From the NCBI GenBank assembly GCA_947652605.1, contig OX393582.1, positions 16,454,544-16,518,543 of the forward strand: a stretch of 64,000 nt of DNA. The letters run 5' to 3'. Source of the DNA: Elmis aenea (Eukaryota > Arthropoda > Insecta > Coleoptera > Elmidae). The notes under the pieces were generated by a model, which was not told the origin of the DNA, did not search any database, and saw only the letters and a program-made list of their open reading frames with translations. Numbering within the stretch: position 1 is the first letter of the stretch; the number at the start of each line of letters is the position of its first letter. Position numbers and translations under genes: made by a program. Positions 24,301 to 36,800 of the stretch are shown piece after piece.

Positions 24301-27300
24301 TTTTTAATAACTTAAATGTATCAGCGTTGACGGATAAAAAGCTTTGTTTTGTTTACAAACAAAACTGTAGCGTTCATAGCCAACTCATTAAAAAGGTTAT
24401 TTTTGTTGGCATCAGTAAATTTCGTATAAGTGATATATCATTGAAAAAAAGAAAGTAAATGATATCTATTCCAGTAAACATCTAATATGGCATTCGTAAA
24501 GAAATCAAAAGTTGACTATAATAGGTTTGTTCCAGCAGACGATCTTGTACCAATTCATGAACTGGTTTATGCACATCTGTCAGCTGATAGTCCATCGGAT
24601 CGTAAATAGCCTGGCTGGAACAAACCTTATATCTTCGTTATGAAGTGTGTTGTGAGAAAACTGATACCATATCAAACAATCGCAATGCATAAAAATTCAG
24701 ATTCCTTTTTTAAAACGACATAACATATTAAATATAAATACAAATTTGCAACATTTCATTTGTTGCTTCAATCAAGTTACTATAAAATTTTTAAACATAG
24801 AATATCACTGCATATTAAGCTTTATTATGCGAGGTTTTACTACTTTAAGAGATTTTTTATCTCTTACATTAAGTAAGATCCTCATACTAGTCTGAATTAA
24901 ATTGCACACTTTACAAAACTTAAAATAAGGACAGAATTGTAGTTTCCCTAAATAATCAATTTAATACTACCCACCTTAAGTGTATTAACAGTAAACGGAA
25001 TACACCATGGAGATTTGGTCCTTTTATTCCATGCCGTTTCAAAGGCACAGGTTGAGTACATTAAGCGAACATCGTCTGAAACAATCGATCAACAAAAATA
25101 TTATAAAAACAGTAGAAAGTTGTCATTCTTCAGCAAATACCTAAAGATAAAGTATCGTTTAATCCCAATTTAGTATTAACTTGTTGTACTGCATTAAGCA
25201 CATGGTCAGTAGTTTCAAAACGTTGATATTCTTTTTGGGCAATAGCATTTTTTCCAATATCTCTAGTCCACTTTGAACACAACTTATAAAACTGGAAAAT
25301 ACACAACAATCAGCTTTTATTTTGAGTAAGTGAAAAAAATACATTAGTCAAACATCAAAATGAAAAACTTATTACATTAGCTTCTGTTAATTACTGTTCT
25401 TAAAAATATTGCAAAAATTAAAAAATATTACCCTTAACACTGGATCAGCCTTGGAGGGTTCAGGAAACCATACATCCTTGACAGTCTGTCTACCAAATAA
25501 TCCAGCAGCAAAATATCTTGCACTATAATTTGTTCTTTGACTCGACGTGTATTTAAACTAAAAATTTTAATAAAACAAACAATATTAACACAAAATATTC
25601 AACACCTTACAAAATACGAAGTATTGCTGTATACTGAAGGGAATAACGCAGGAAATCTAAGCTGCATACGTTCTCCAAGTTCAAGCATTTCCTCTTCCCC
25701 TTCGTGAGTTAAACGTTTTTGATGCTTAACGTTTGCCTTTAATTTCCATAAGTGAAAGGCATCTAGTTCTGTATTACGTAAACGTTCTACAATAAATATT
25801 TTAACTTACATACAGGCAATATTGCTAATTTTTTTTTTACATATAAATACGTTACTGTAAGCAATTTTAGTTAAAAGTAAAAAATTGATTTAATAAATAA
25901 CACAACAATAATAACACAATAAATATATTTGGTAGTTAAAAACGTACAGAATGGACCAGATTCGAATGTTCTAGGGGGTATCTTTTGGTTACCATAATAA
26001 TAAGCAAAAATCTGATATCAGTTTCTTGGGTTTATTACTTAAGATAAAAAACAAAACAAATTTTAAATTTTTTTAACAACCTTGATTTATGAGATATAAA
26101 GTAAATTCATATTTTTTTAAATGGGTACCCTAGTAGGTCATAACTTTATATGAAAGAGCATTTTTTTAGTTTTTTACAAATATATACTTTTATATATTTG
26201 TTGCAAAAAATAACCGGGATATAACTAATTTTATTTAAAAATGTTAATATCAAAGTTTGCCATGATTTTGTTAACAAATAATGTCTGCAATCAATAAACA
26301 ACTTAACATTATATCCAATTAAATTCGCAGCAGTCGCTACTTTATTACCACCTACAATGTCAACATTTAACATTTTAAACTTTTCAGTGTTCCATTTGAG
26401 CTATGTTTACAATACCACAATAAACAGTTATAAAATACAAAAGAAATCGGGAACTTGCTTAGTTTAAAAACTTACTTGGATATGACGTCTAGTTGTTTAT
26501 TAATTGCAAACATCACTTGTTTACACAACATGGCACACTTTGATACCATTTTCACAAAATTAGCCATGTCAAGGTTATATAAAGTCATGACCTACTAGGA
26601 TTTCTATTTAAAAAAATATGTTTTCTTCGGATCTCAAAAATCAAGGTGGTTAAAAAAAAATTAAATTAGTTTTTAATTTAAGAACAAAAACGTTTTTAGA
26701 AAACCTATATAACATTTAGTTCTATTTTTGGAAAAAAAAGGGTAATTTTCAAACAATAAGTTCTATATGAGTCAGTTATGCTCGCAAACATGTTATAATC
26801 TTAATAATTTTGGTTTAAATAAAGTTTAAAATAAATACAAATAAAAAATTATTAGCATTAAGTTGGTTCAAAATAAGTATATCTACCATTAGAATGTGGA
26901 TTATTTTCTAAAATTAAATCACGAATTTCAGGAAGTCTCTCAGACATTTTTACAATATACTTTAATTGTACTTGAATTTTTGTTCAAAAATCAGCTAAAT
27001 AATTTTACATTGATTGTTGGATAACAATAAGTTCAATATGAGTCAGTTATGCTCGCAAATATGTTATAATCTTAATAATTTTGATTTAAATGAAGTTTAA
27101 AATAAATACAAATAAAAAATTATTAGCATTAAGTTGGCTCACAATAAGTATATTTACCATTAGAATGTGGATTATTTTCTAAAATTAAATCACGAATTTC
27201 AGGAAGTCTCTCTGACATTTTTACAATATACTTTGTACTTGGATTTCTCGTACCATGGCGAACTAGCATCCACAACTTTTTAGCTTCACAGCCTGTAAAT

Positions 27301-27505
27301 TATTAACATGCATTATTTATAAAATACTAACTTACAGAAAACTTGAAAACTCACCTGGATAAGTTAATTCATTAGTGTTTTGATTACGAACAATGCGATA
27401 AGGTGTTTTTGTTCCTAAGTAATGCTGATAATCTTCTTCAGTGCAATGATCTGCAATAACTAATGTAATGCAAACAAAAGCTGCAACTAAATATAAATGA
27501 TCCAT
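21393..27505 (-). CDS. Minpp1: Multiple inositol polyphosphate phosphatase (MINPP1-like)
   Basis: Nine minus-strand exons join in frame to 438 aa: 27355-27505, 27158-27292, 25611-25786, 25432-25557, 25141-25291, 24975-25075, 21891-22003, 21625-21810 and 21393-21570. An N-terminal hydrophobic signal (HLYLVAAFVCITLVIA) predicts ER or secretory entry. The histidine acid phosphatase motif RHGTRNP is at residues 62-68. A second conserved block, FTHSGTILKMLAHLGLY, starts near residue 329. The human protein has HAE at that position, so the proton donor may differ here. The family removes phosphates from inositol pentakis- and hexakisphosphate. Intron 6 (22004-24974) holds a nested palindromic element and another MITE. 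Intron 2 holds a duplicated piece of exon 2. It is divergently paired with DIS3L2. Confidence 0.93.
22146..24021. mobile_element. Nested palindromic transposon (outer element)
   Basis: The outer arms begin CAGGGTGGTTGATTGAGACC and end in the complement, flanked by TA. The two arms (22146-22570 and 23597-24021) are near-complements over about 425 bp. The inner element (22571-23596) sits exactly at the centre. The whole lies in MINPP1 intron 6. Confidence 0.8.
22571..23596. mobile_element. Inner palindromic element with transposase HTH
   Basis: The ends CAGGGTGTCCAAAATTTAAT and, inverted, ATTAAATTTTGGACACCCTG are flanked by TA. The middle (22931-23220) encodes a stretch including RVTNNETNEVNILGYFNDHP and SIRLAAQDSGLTY. 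This resembles the N-terminal helix-turn-helix of mariner/IS630-type transposases. No catalytic domain is present. Confidence 0.7.
24523..24628. mobile_element. Short MITE
   Basis: The ends AGGTTTGTTCCAGC and, inverted, GCTGGAACAAACCT are perfect 14-bp inverted repeats around a centre of about 80 bp. It lies in MINPP1 intron 6. Confidence 0.6.
25947..26730. mobile_element. Decayed fold-back element (family of 32991)
   Basis: From CAGAATGGACCAGATTCGAA it follows the same order of sequence blocks as the element at 32991-34207. These include TCTTTTGGTTACC, GTTGTTTATTAATTGCAAAC and palindromic arms around 26330. The right terminus is missing and divergence is high, so it is an older copy. It lies in MINPP1 intron 2. 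Confidence 0.6.
26753..26975 (-). repeat. Tandem partial duplication of MINPP1 exon 2
   Basis: This block repeats 27023-27240 at a 270-bp offset and includes the intron-side sequence and the 3' part of exon 2 (coding SERLPEIRDLILENNPHSN). The donor equivalent reads GTAGATAT in place of GTAAATAT. The copy lacks the exon's 5' half and acceptor, so it is probably silent. Confidence 0.8.
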
Positions 27506-27875
27506 AGTACTTATGCATATATATTTTCAAATTTTTAACTATCAATTTCACACATCTCATGTACGTAGCAACAACTTATGAAAAGCAAAAGCACCATATA
27601 ACAATTATAGACAATGAACAACACGTCAAAATCATGTCAAAATTCAGTGCATCAGTGACAGACGGATAGTGAAAGGGTTGACACATATGTGAATTGACAG
27701 CAATTATTATTATCATCGCTGGAAGTTATTAAAGTGATTGTTTACTTAAAAAATTGCTGTGATTTTAACACTAACTCAAAGAAGTACTTTGTGAGTAAAT
27801 TACAATAATTGGAATATATTTTATTGTAAATACTAAACGTTTGAAGTGTTTGTGCAGCATAGACAAAGTAATTAA
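27506..27875. promoter_or_regulatory. Bidirectional promoter between MINPP1 and DIS3L2
   Basis: Only 370 bp separate the divergent start codons of the MINPP1-like gene (27505, minus) and the DIS3L2-like gene (27876, plus). The region must hold both 5' UTRs and core promoters. No clear TATA box or known motif was identified. Confidence 0.5.
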
Positions 27876-30800
27876 ATGGGTGATAATCACAAATTGACGA
27901 CAATATTACAAAACTTATCTTTATCTAATCATAAAGTGTCGTCAGCTGTGCAAAGTGTTTTGGAAAATATTCCTACTGTTGAAATGATCGAACAACAAAA
28001 TCTAGTCGACCTGTGCAGTACTAATGTCCATACAAATCATCAGTATTTTCAGCCTTCAATTGTAGGATGTGTGATGAATGAACAATTTAATGGAAATGAC
28101 ATGCAAAAGAAAAGGAGAACTAGAAGAAAACCTAGAAAGAAAAAAAACTCAAGCTTTCCAAATCTCAACGAAGTAGAAGAACTTGCAACGGATTATAATG
28201 AAGCTAATGTCGAGGAAAATATAGTTGATGATTCAGATATGTGTTTACTCTCAGAAATGTTAGACAATTTTACGATCCAAGCAGTTACAAGTCAAAGAAA
28301 TGGCAGAGCGTTACGAATAAAACAAGCTTCGCGTCAATTTGTTAGATGTTCTGTTGGTACATCTTTTAATAATACAAATTCTAGTACAAATATAAAGACT
28401 GCCTCATCAATCCCATGTAGTAATCGTGCATCAAATGTTCCGATTATTAAGAATTGTTCTAAATTACCAGTTTCAAATGGTAGTGTACAAAATGCATTAT
28501 CTAAAACTAATCAGACTGTTGACGATTCCAATTTATTACAGTCTACAGTTGCGTCAACAAGTAAACGAAAACAAAGAGTAACACGAAACAAAATTAAAGT
28601 TAAAAAAAATAAACGTTTTTTCGATTATATTTCAAAAGAGGATGCTCAGAAGGGTTTATTAAGTGGAGATTTCATAAAAGGTGTCGTAAGAATAAATGCG
28701 AAAAATTACAAAGAAGCATATGTAAATAACAAAGATCGCTCACAACAGGATTTTTTAATTTCATCTTTATTGGATAGAAATCGTGCGTTGGAAGGTGATG
28801 AAGTAGTTTTAAAATTGAAACCTTCTGTAGAATGGAGAGAAAAGCAAAAAACTGCTTATGTTGTGTACATAGATAAAAAGGTCAGTACAGAATTTATTTG
28901 TGAAGGTATTTCGCATACTTATATAATCAAGGACTAATGCCAAAGTTCCAAAACAGTGCTGCTCTCTTTATCCCATACATGAGGGCTAAATCAGCTATTA
29001 TTATACTATAACTGGCAGATCAAATTTTATTAGTTAGCTTCATTACCCAGTGGTTATTTTGATTAACAATATTAATTTTTTACTATATACATGGTGTTCC
29101 AATTGGAACTCCCAGCCGGTAACTTTTTATTTTAAGAGATAAAGCTTTGAAGTTTATTAAAAATTATTTATTATTGTAGAACTATTTAAAATATTTGCTG
29201 TATTTTTCATTAATAATGGAACCATTTTTGAGATATTCGTTTTTGTGATCTCACTTTTAATAAAAACATGATTTTTTATGTGGCACCCCAGATTTTTAAA
29301 CATGAATTTCCTTGAAATTTCTTATCATTCGGTGTAGAGTGACTATATTTTACAAAAAAGATTGGATTAATCAAAGTTATTAAATGACAAAAGTTGTAAA
29401 AAGCCTTTAACATTTTTCACTCAAAATGACCTTCCCAACAAACAACAAACTGTTACAATTTTTTACACCCATTATAAATCACCCTGTATATTTTGCCAAT
29501 GTTTAAATTATTTAAGCAATCAATATTAAATACAAATATATACAGTTTTACTTATCTTATTACTGTGAAGAACTATTTTTAAAGAAAATATTATTATTTT
29601 AACTTCAAACATAAATACGGATTTTTAATCTACTGACGAAGAGATGAGAGTATAGAAACCAGTAAATATTTTCTTTGAAACAAGATTCTTTTTAGATATG
29701 GGATGAGCGATTTATTAAATCTAATTTGTGTATGCGTATGTTTATATTTTTATTTAATATTTATTTTAAGTTATTATCTGTACAGTATTTCCATCTCTAA
29801 CAATTTATTGGAGACTTAATTATTTTTTATTAGTGTATTTGTTGTTTAATAGATTTTTCAGAGGCTACTTTGTATTTCCACAAAAATTGTTGCACAAACT
29901 GAAATTAAATAATTTGAAGTACTATATAATTATGTTAAAACAGAGCACTAATAAAAAGCAAATTAAATTTTTTATCGGGAATCTCAAAAACGGTTTGATC
30001 TACTTTGTCTCTTAAAATAAATTAGTTTCGAGCTGGATAGCTTTAGATGGTACACTGTATCTAGTTTTTAAATGCAAAAACTGTTTGTTTATATTCTTAT
30101 AAAATATTTTTTTTGTGTCAGATACACAGATTTGTTGAGATTTCAAAATTAGTACAACTGTGCACGTCTCTAGCACATTATTTTCAGTTTTTTAAATCGA
30201 TTTAATTTAAAAAAATACCTAATGGATTTTGCTGGGTTACAAAAGAAGTATTATTACACTCATGTGATTTGTACATCCTTATCCTGTATATTAAAATGAG
30301 TTATGCAGTGAAATCTATGACATTGTGTAAACAAAGAATAAAATCGGGACATGGTCAGCATTGCTCTTTGATTGCATGAGTTTGCGAAATACAATTTTTT
30401 TGTTTAATTACTTATTTAACAATAAATAAAACTTATTTAGGTCCATTCTCGAACAGGAGTTGGTTTTTTAAAAATTGACAAAAATCCACAGTTTGCTATT
30501 TTTATACCCCGTGACAGCCGAATACCTCGTATGCACATACCATTTAAAGAATGTCCAACCGAGTTTCACCAAAATCCCAATAAATACAAAGACGTACTGT
30601 TCAGTGCAAAAATAAAAGATTGGGTTAATATGCATTATGCACTGGGAAGCCTCCTTGGAAAGATCGGCGCTTTTGGTGACATACAATCAGAAACGGCAGC
30701 GCTATTGTTGGAAAATGAATTAGATATAACCCCTCCACCAGCGGAAGTACTTAAGTTTCTACCAGAAATGAAGGAAATTCCATCCAGCGAATTTTCGTAC

Positions 30801-33800
30801 AGAGAGGATCTACGCAAAGATTGTATTTTCACCATAGATCCGTCCACTGCCAAAGATTTAGATGATGCAGTAAGCTGTAAAGAGCTACCTAACGGTAACT
30901 TGGAGATTGGCGTGCACATATCTGACGTTGCATTTTATTTAGCGGAAGAAAATCCGTTGGATGAATTTGTTAGTAAAAAGGCGACAACTATATATTTAGT
31001 TGATAACGTATATCATATGTTACCTAAAGTATTATGTACTTATTGTTCGCTTTTACCTGGCTTAGATAAATGCGCCTTTTCAGTATTTTGGGAGATGACC
31101 AAAAAAGGAGAAGTATTAAATCATAGATTTGCAAGATCTGTGATAAATTCCTGCGCACAACTATCCTATGAACACGCACAGATGATGATTGAAAATGACC
31201 AAGAAGAATTTAAAGACGACACACTTGAAATACACAACGGTTTTGGGGCATCTGATCTATGTAAAATAGTGAATTATTTACAAAATATTGCTACAGTACT
31301 GAGAGGAAAACGATTTGAAAATGGTGCATTACGTATAGATCAGCCTAAACTTGTGTTCAGACTGGATGAAGCTGGAAAACCGTTGGCATGGTCGGTGTAT
31401 GAAAACAAAGCATCCCATCAGTTGATCGAAGAGTTTATGTTGTTGGCGAATATCACTGTCGCTACCAAAATACTAGACGACTTTCCTAATTTGGCATTTT
31501 TACGTTGCCATGATCCACCAGCACAGCATATGCTGATAGAATTGCAAAAGTCGATGAAAGATGCAGGAATTGATTTGGATATAAGTTCATCATCTCAAAT
31601 TCAGAGGTCACTTTCACAGTACAAAGCTGCTAATCAGAGTAAGTGTTTATGTATGTACAGTTTAAGGATATTATTGTGTAGAATTGCCCTAGTAAAAATA
31701 ACACAAAATATTTTATAACCAAAGGATGTGACAAAATTTAACTTTTCTCAGTAACTAAAGAGCCTCCTTATGTAGGGTTGTCAAGTGTTGAGGACAAAAA
31801 AAATCATTTACAAAAAAATTATTAAAATTCCATTTTTTTAACCCTTTAACTGGCAAACTAATTTATATAACTATGCTATGCCAAATTAAATAGTTGAAAA
31901 TAGTAGCTCCCCTGATTATGTTACGACAAAAGTGTAAATATAAAAGTTGTTCAGAATCGAAAACCACGTAAATTTCGTCACTAACAATTTCTATTTAGTT
32001 GCCATTTCCACTTCCTTTGGGAAACATCAACAAAATGACACAATTTTAACATTGACAGGAACAGCGCTTTAGAAAAATATTAATATTTTACAATTTTACA
32101 ACAAATTCCTTTAATACTGTAGTTGAAAATAGTGTAATGGTGCCTATCCACGTGAGAGTAAACTACTCTCGATAGCAGCGTCGCCAAGGATACAGCCCCT
32201 GAGAGTAACTCGCGATTGGCTGTATCCTTGGCGACGCTGCTATCGAGAGTAGTTTACTCTCACGTGGATAGGCACCATTATAGTGATTGCTGACTAGCTA
32301 AAATTTTAAATAATACGCAGGGTGTTTCTTATGTCCGGTCCAATTGGCTAAACTTCAAACACGAATAAGTCAATTTTTTTAAGTAGAACCCCCTATATAT
32401 TTTTATATTTTCTTATCGATAATTTTATTATTTTTAATAACTATTGGAGGCCGATTATGTCTAAAATTAATATTATTAGAGTTTTTGCGGTTTTGAAAAT
32501 ATCTTGAAAATTTGTTTTTAATGTCAAACACACCTTTAAACTGTATTTTTGGCGTAATAATAAATATATTTAAATCAAAAAAAAACATTTGAAACAAATT
32601 TCTTTGTGTTACATGATAGGTCATAAAAATTATTTATTTATGGGACTACTGTAAAAAACAGTAAAAAAATTGTCCTGAATAATAGTAATAGTTTTTAAAC
32701 ATTAGATGTGCACTTTTAGGTTTATTTATGGTTAAAAAAAAAAATAACATGCAATGCATAACTTGAAACTCCCTACGAATTTTTGTAGCACTTAATGTAA
32801 TTTAAATTGATTTCATCTATTTCACTTGGCAACTAAATAAGCTTTGCTAAAATCATCTTCAAAAAATGATTTTAAAATAAGAGGGAGCTGTTGAGTTTAA
32901 AAAAATATGCTTTTAAAGCAGAATAAACTTCCAATTTTTAAAATAATTAAAAGTTGGCCATATTGAAAAAGAAAACAATCTAAGGATGTACAGGGTGGAC
33001 CAAATTCGAATGTTTTACGGGGTATCTCGGTTACCGTAATAGATAGCGAAAATCTGATTTCGGTCTCTTGGGCTATTTTTTAGAGAAAATAACGCCTATG
33101 CGATTAGATCTTTTCTATCGGATTCCATTTTGGCACTACAGATGAAAAATGAAATTTCATCATTTTTGAAAATTTGCTGTAACTTCTTTATTTATTAAAT
33201 TATAACAAAATGTTATAGAGGTTTTTTATACAGATTTTTATGCTTAATTTAAAAACAAAAGTAATTTTTTCATAGCTACCTTGACTTTCGAGATATGGAG
33301 TAAGCTTACATTTTTTTAAATGGAAACCCTAGTTGGCCATGACTTTATGTGAAAGAGTATTTTTTTAGCTTTTCAAAAATATATAGTTTTATATTTTTTT
33401 TGCAAAAAATAACCAAGATATAGCAAATTTTGTAAAAATTCGATCATCAAAGTTAGCCATGATTTCGTAAACAAGTGATGTTTGCAATAAATTATTAAAC
33501 AACTAAACGTCATTGCGAAGTAAATTCTGCAGCAGTCGTTACGTTTTTATCACTTACAAAGTAATATTTTAACATATTAAACTTTTCAAAGAGTTCAAAT
33601 TTAGCCATGTTCACAATACCACAATAAACAGTTATAAAATACAAAATAATACACGGATTTGCTTAAATGTTAAAAAATTTACTTCGAAATGACGTTTAGT
33701 TGTTTAATAATTGCAAACATCACTTGTTTACGAAATCATGGCTAACTTTGATGATCGAATTTTTACAAAATTGGCCATATCTTGGCTACTTTTTGCAACA

Positions 33801-36800
33801 AATATACAAAACTATATATTTTTGAAAAGCTAAAAAAATACTCTTTCACATAAAGTCATGGCCCACTAGAGTTTCTATTTAAAAAAATGTAAGCTTACTC
33901 TATATCTCGAAAGTCAAGGAGGCTAAAAAAAAATTACTTTTGTTTTTAAATTAAGCATAAAAATCTGTATAAAAAACCTCTATAACATTTTGTTATAATT
34001 TAATAAATAAAGAAGTTACAGCAAATTTTCAAAAATGATGAAATTTCATTTTTCGTCTGTAGTGCCAAAATGGAATCCGATAGAAAAAATCTGATTGCAT
34101 AGGCGTTATTTTCTCAAAAAAATAGCCCAAGAGACCGAAATCAGATTTTCGCTATCTATTACGGTAACCGAGATACCCCGTAAAACATTCGAATTTGGTC
34201 CACCCTGTATATAAAAAAAGAGAACAAAAAAATTTTTTTTAACTATTAATGTTTCGCACTATGACGGTAAATAATAATAATAATACTAATAACAACAGTG
34301 TCTGTTTGATAATATTGTTGACCTTTTTTCTTGTAGGTGCTAGTCAGATGGCAGCCTTAAACCATTTACTTGCAAAACCCATGACACGAGCTCGCTACTT
34401 TTGTTCGGCCGTTATAGAAGACGACAGTGAACTTCATCATTATGCTTTAAATATACCGATTTATACACATTTCACGTCACCTATTAGAAGATACGCCGAC
34501 ATCATGGTCCATAGACTTTTAGCTGCAAGTTTAGGTGAGTAAATAAATAAAATTGTCTGAGAAGAGAAGTTTTATTTAAATGTCACATCTGAGCTGCAAA
34601 AATGTTAATATTTTATCAAAGTTTTTTAATGTTTTACCAAGTTATCACAAATTAATACTTTAAAATGTTGTTTAACATTGAAATAGCTATTTATGCCACA
34701 AGAGGATGATGGATTACATTTTTTTGTTAAATATATGATAAAAAATTTATATTTTGTGCCATCGGAAAAAAATCCTAAGGAACATTCGCATTTCTCACAG
34801 TAAGATTAATTTAATTTGAAAAATCTTAATTTATTTTCTAGGTTACACCGAAAAAGTACGGTGGAATGTAGATTATGTACAAGAAATAGCAGCAAACTGC
34901 AACAAACAAAAATATAATGCAAAACGTGCTGGTGAAGCAAGTTGTGACCTATTCTTTGCACGTTACGTTGAAGAACATCAACCGTTTGAACAAGATGCCG
35001 TAGTTGTGGACGTGAAGGACCGTTCCTTCGATGTAATTGTCTTGGCCACTGGACACGCTGTACGGATATATGATAATGTATGTATTTCTATTTCTATTAA
35101 CTCTTTTTTTATAGCAGATATTTGGAAATGTAGTGAAACCTATTGGCATTTTGTCCATAACTAATTATTACCCAAATGAATAATTTATTTTGTGTTTATA
35201 TAAGGGTCGTATAGTTATATTTTTTCTTATCAGATGCTTAATAATTTAAAAAAGTTTCCTTAACCTTTTCGGTGCGTAATGCTTTTAAGTCGGTCTGTGC
35301 CTGCTGTGCGCATAACTTTCAAATGCGGTAAGGTTCGGGCGAGTTAACTCGATTCGAGCATCTTGGGCTGCATAAAAACTTAGCGTGTATTCGTGCAGAG
35401 CACCTAAAAGGTTAAACCTCTTTCTCAATATTCAACTTGAATTCAGGTAACTTGCAAGCACTTGACCAACGTGAACCTGATAAATGTATTTTATAAAATG
35501 TGAAAGGTCATATAGGCCCAAAATTAACCGTTTTTGAGTAATGAATTTTTTTCTCGAAAATTTTGAGCAATGTTGCACTTTCAAAAATATCAAGTATTTA
35601 AGAATTCAATGAATTCGATCAAAAGTAACAAATGTTCTGTATTAAATTTCAAATATTTTAAATAATACAAATTGTGTACAAAGTTATAGGAAGCATAACT
35701 TCCGAACACACATTTCTTAAATATTGGAAATTTTTGAAATTACTACATTGCTCAAAATTTTCAAAAACAAGTGAATTTCTCAAAAACCATTAATTTTAGG
35801 CCTATATGACCTTTCACATTTTATAAAGAACATTTAAAGAGGAATCCAAAAATGTAATAATATTCAGGGTGTTCTATTTAAAATAACTAGGTTGGTTGCC
35901 ATAGCAAATAAACCGTAAAAACAAAACAAAATCGAGTATACCATAAAGTGCAAAAAAGATAGTGATGCATCTTTTATGATAAAAATGTTTGTTGCTAAAT
36001 CAATAGTTAAGAAGATAAAAGCGGTATTTCATACTTTTTTATGTTAAAATTGACGTTTTTTTTAATAAACTTTAAAGGTGTATAACTCGATAACCATCAA
36101 GGTTTGGACTTCAGTTTATCTAACATTTTTTGCTTAAATTGACTCAAGGAACATGCTCCTTAAGTTTGGCTGTTTGGTCATGATGGTTCGTGACAAGCAT
36201 AGATTACCAAAGAAAATGCACACTGAGATTAAACAATAGTATTTTGTCTCTTTTTTTTAACAAAACCAAGCTAAAAGATAGCGTAATTGAAATAAAATTG
36301 AAATGAAGATAATTAAAAATAAATTATTTTTACTGTTCTATAATTTTAACAACGATTTAAGTCCGCTTATGACCTAAAAAATAATATTGCTGAAGTGCAT
36401 TCTCAAACAAATGATTTGCCCAATAAATTTACGTATATTTCAATTCCTAGAAACGTGAACAAACTTAGTTTAGTCTTAAATCAGTAAGTTTTTTTAAATA
36501 TTTCGAATCAAATAACAAAGGACTTACACCACTTTCATAATAAACGGTCCATATGAAAGTTTAATGTCGGGGATGTACTTGCATTTTTTGACACAAAATA
36601 TCAAAATCGGCCCCGATTGATGTTGTCCGTAAGCGCATCACACTATTTTGCATCCCGTCTATTTCTGTATTTTGTTTTCGTTGCCACATGGGTTTAAAAT
36701 GATTATTCGTGGAAATAAGTTGTGACGAAATGTATGCCAATAATAATTGCACTCTTTTCTTTCATTAGCAAATTAATTTTCTGTTTTATTGTAATTCTGA

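Noticed and set aside
30635..30919. 94-codon minus-strand frame
   Set aside because: It is antisense to the DIS3L2 coding exon and shows no homology.
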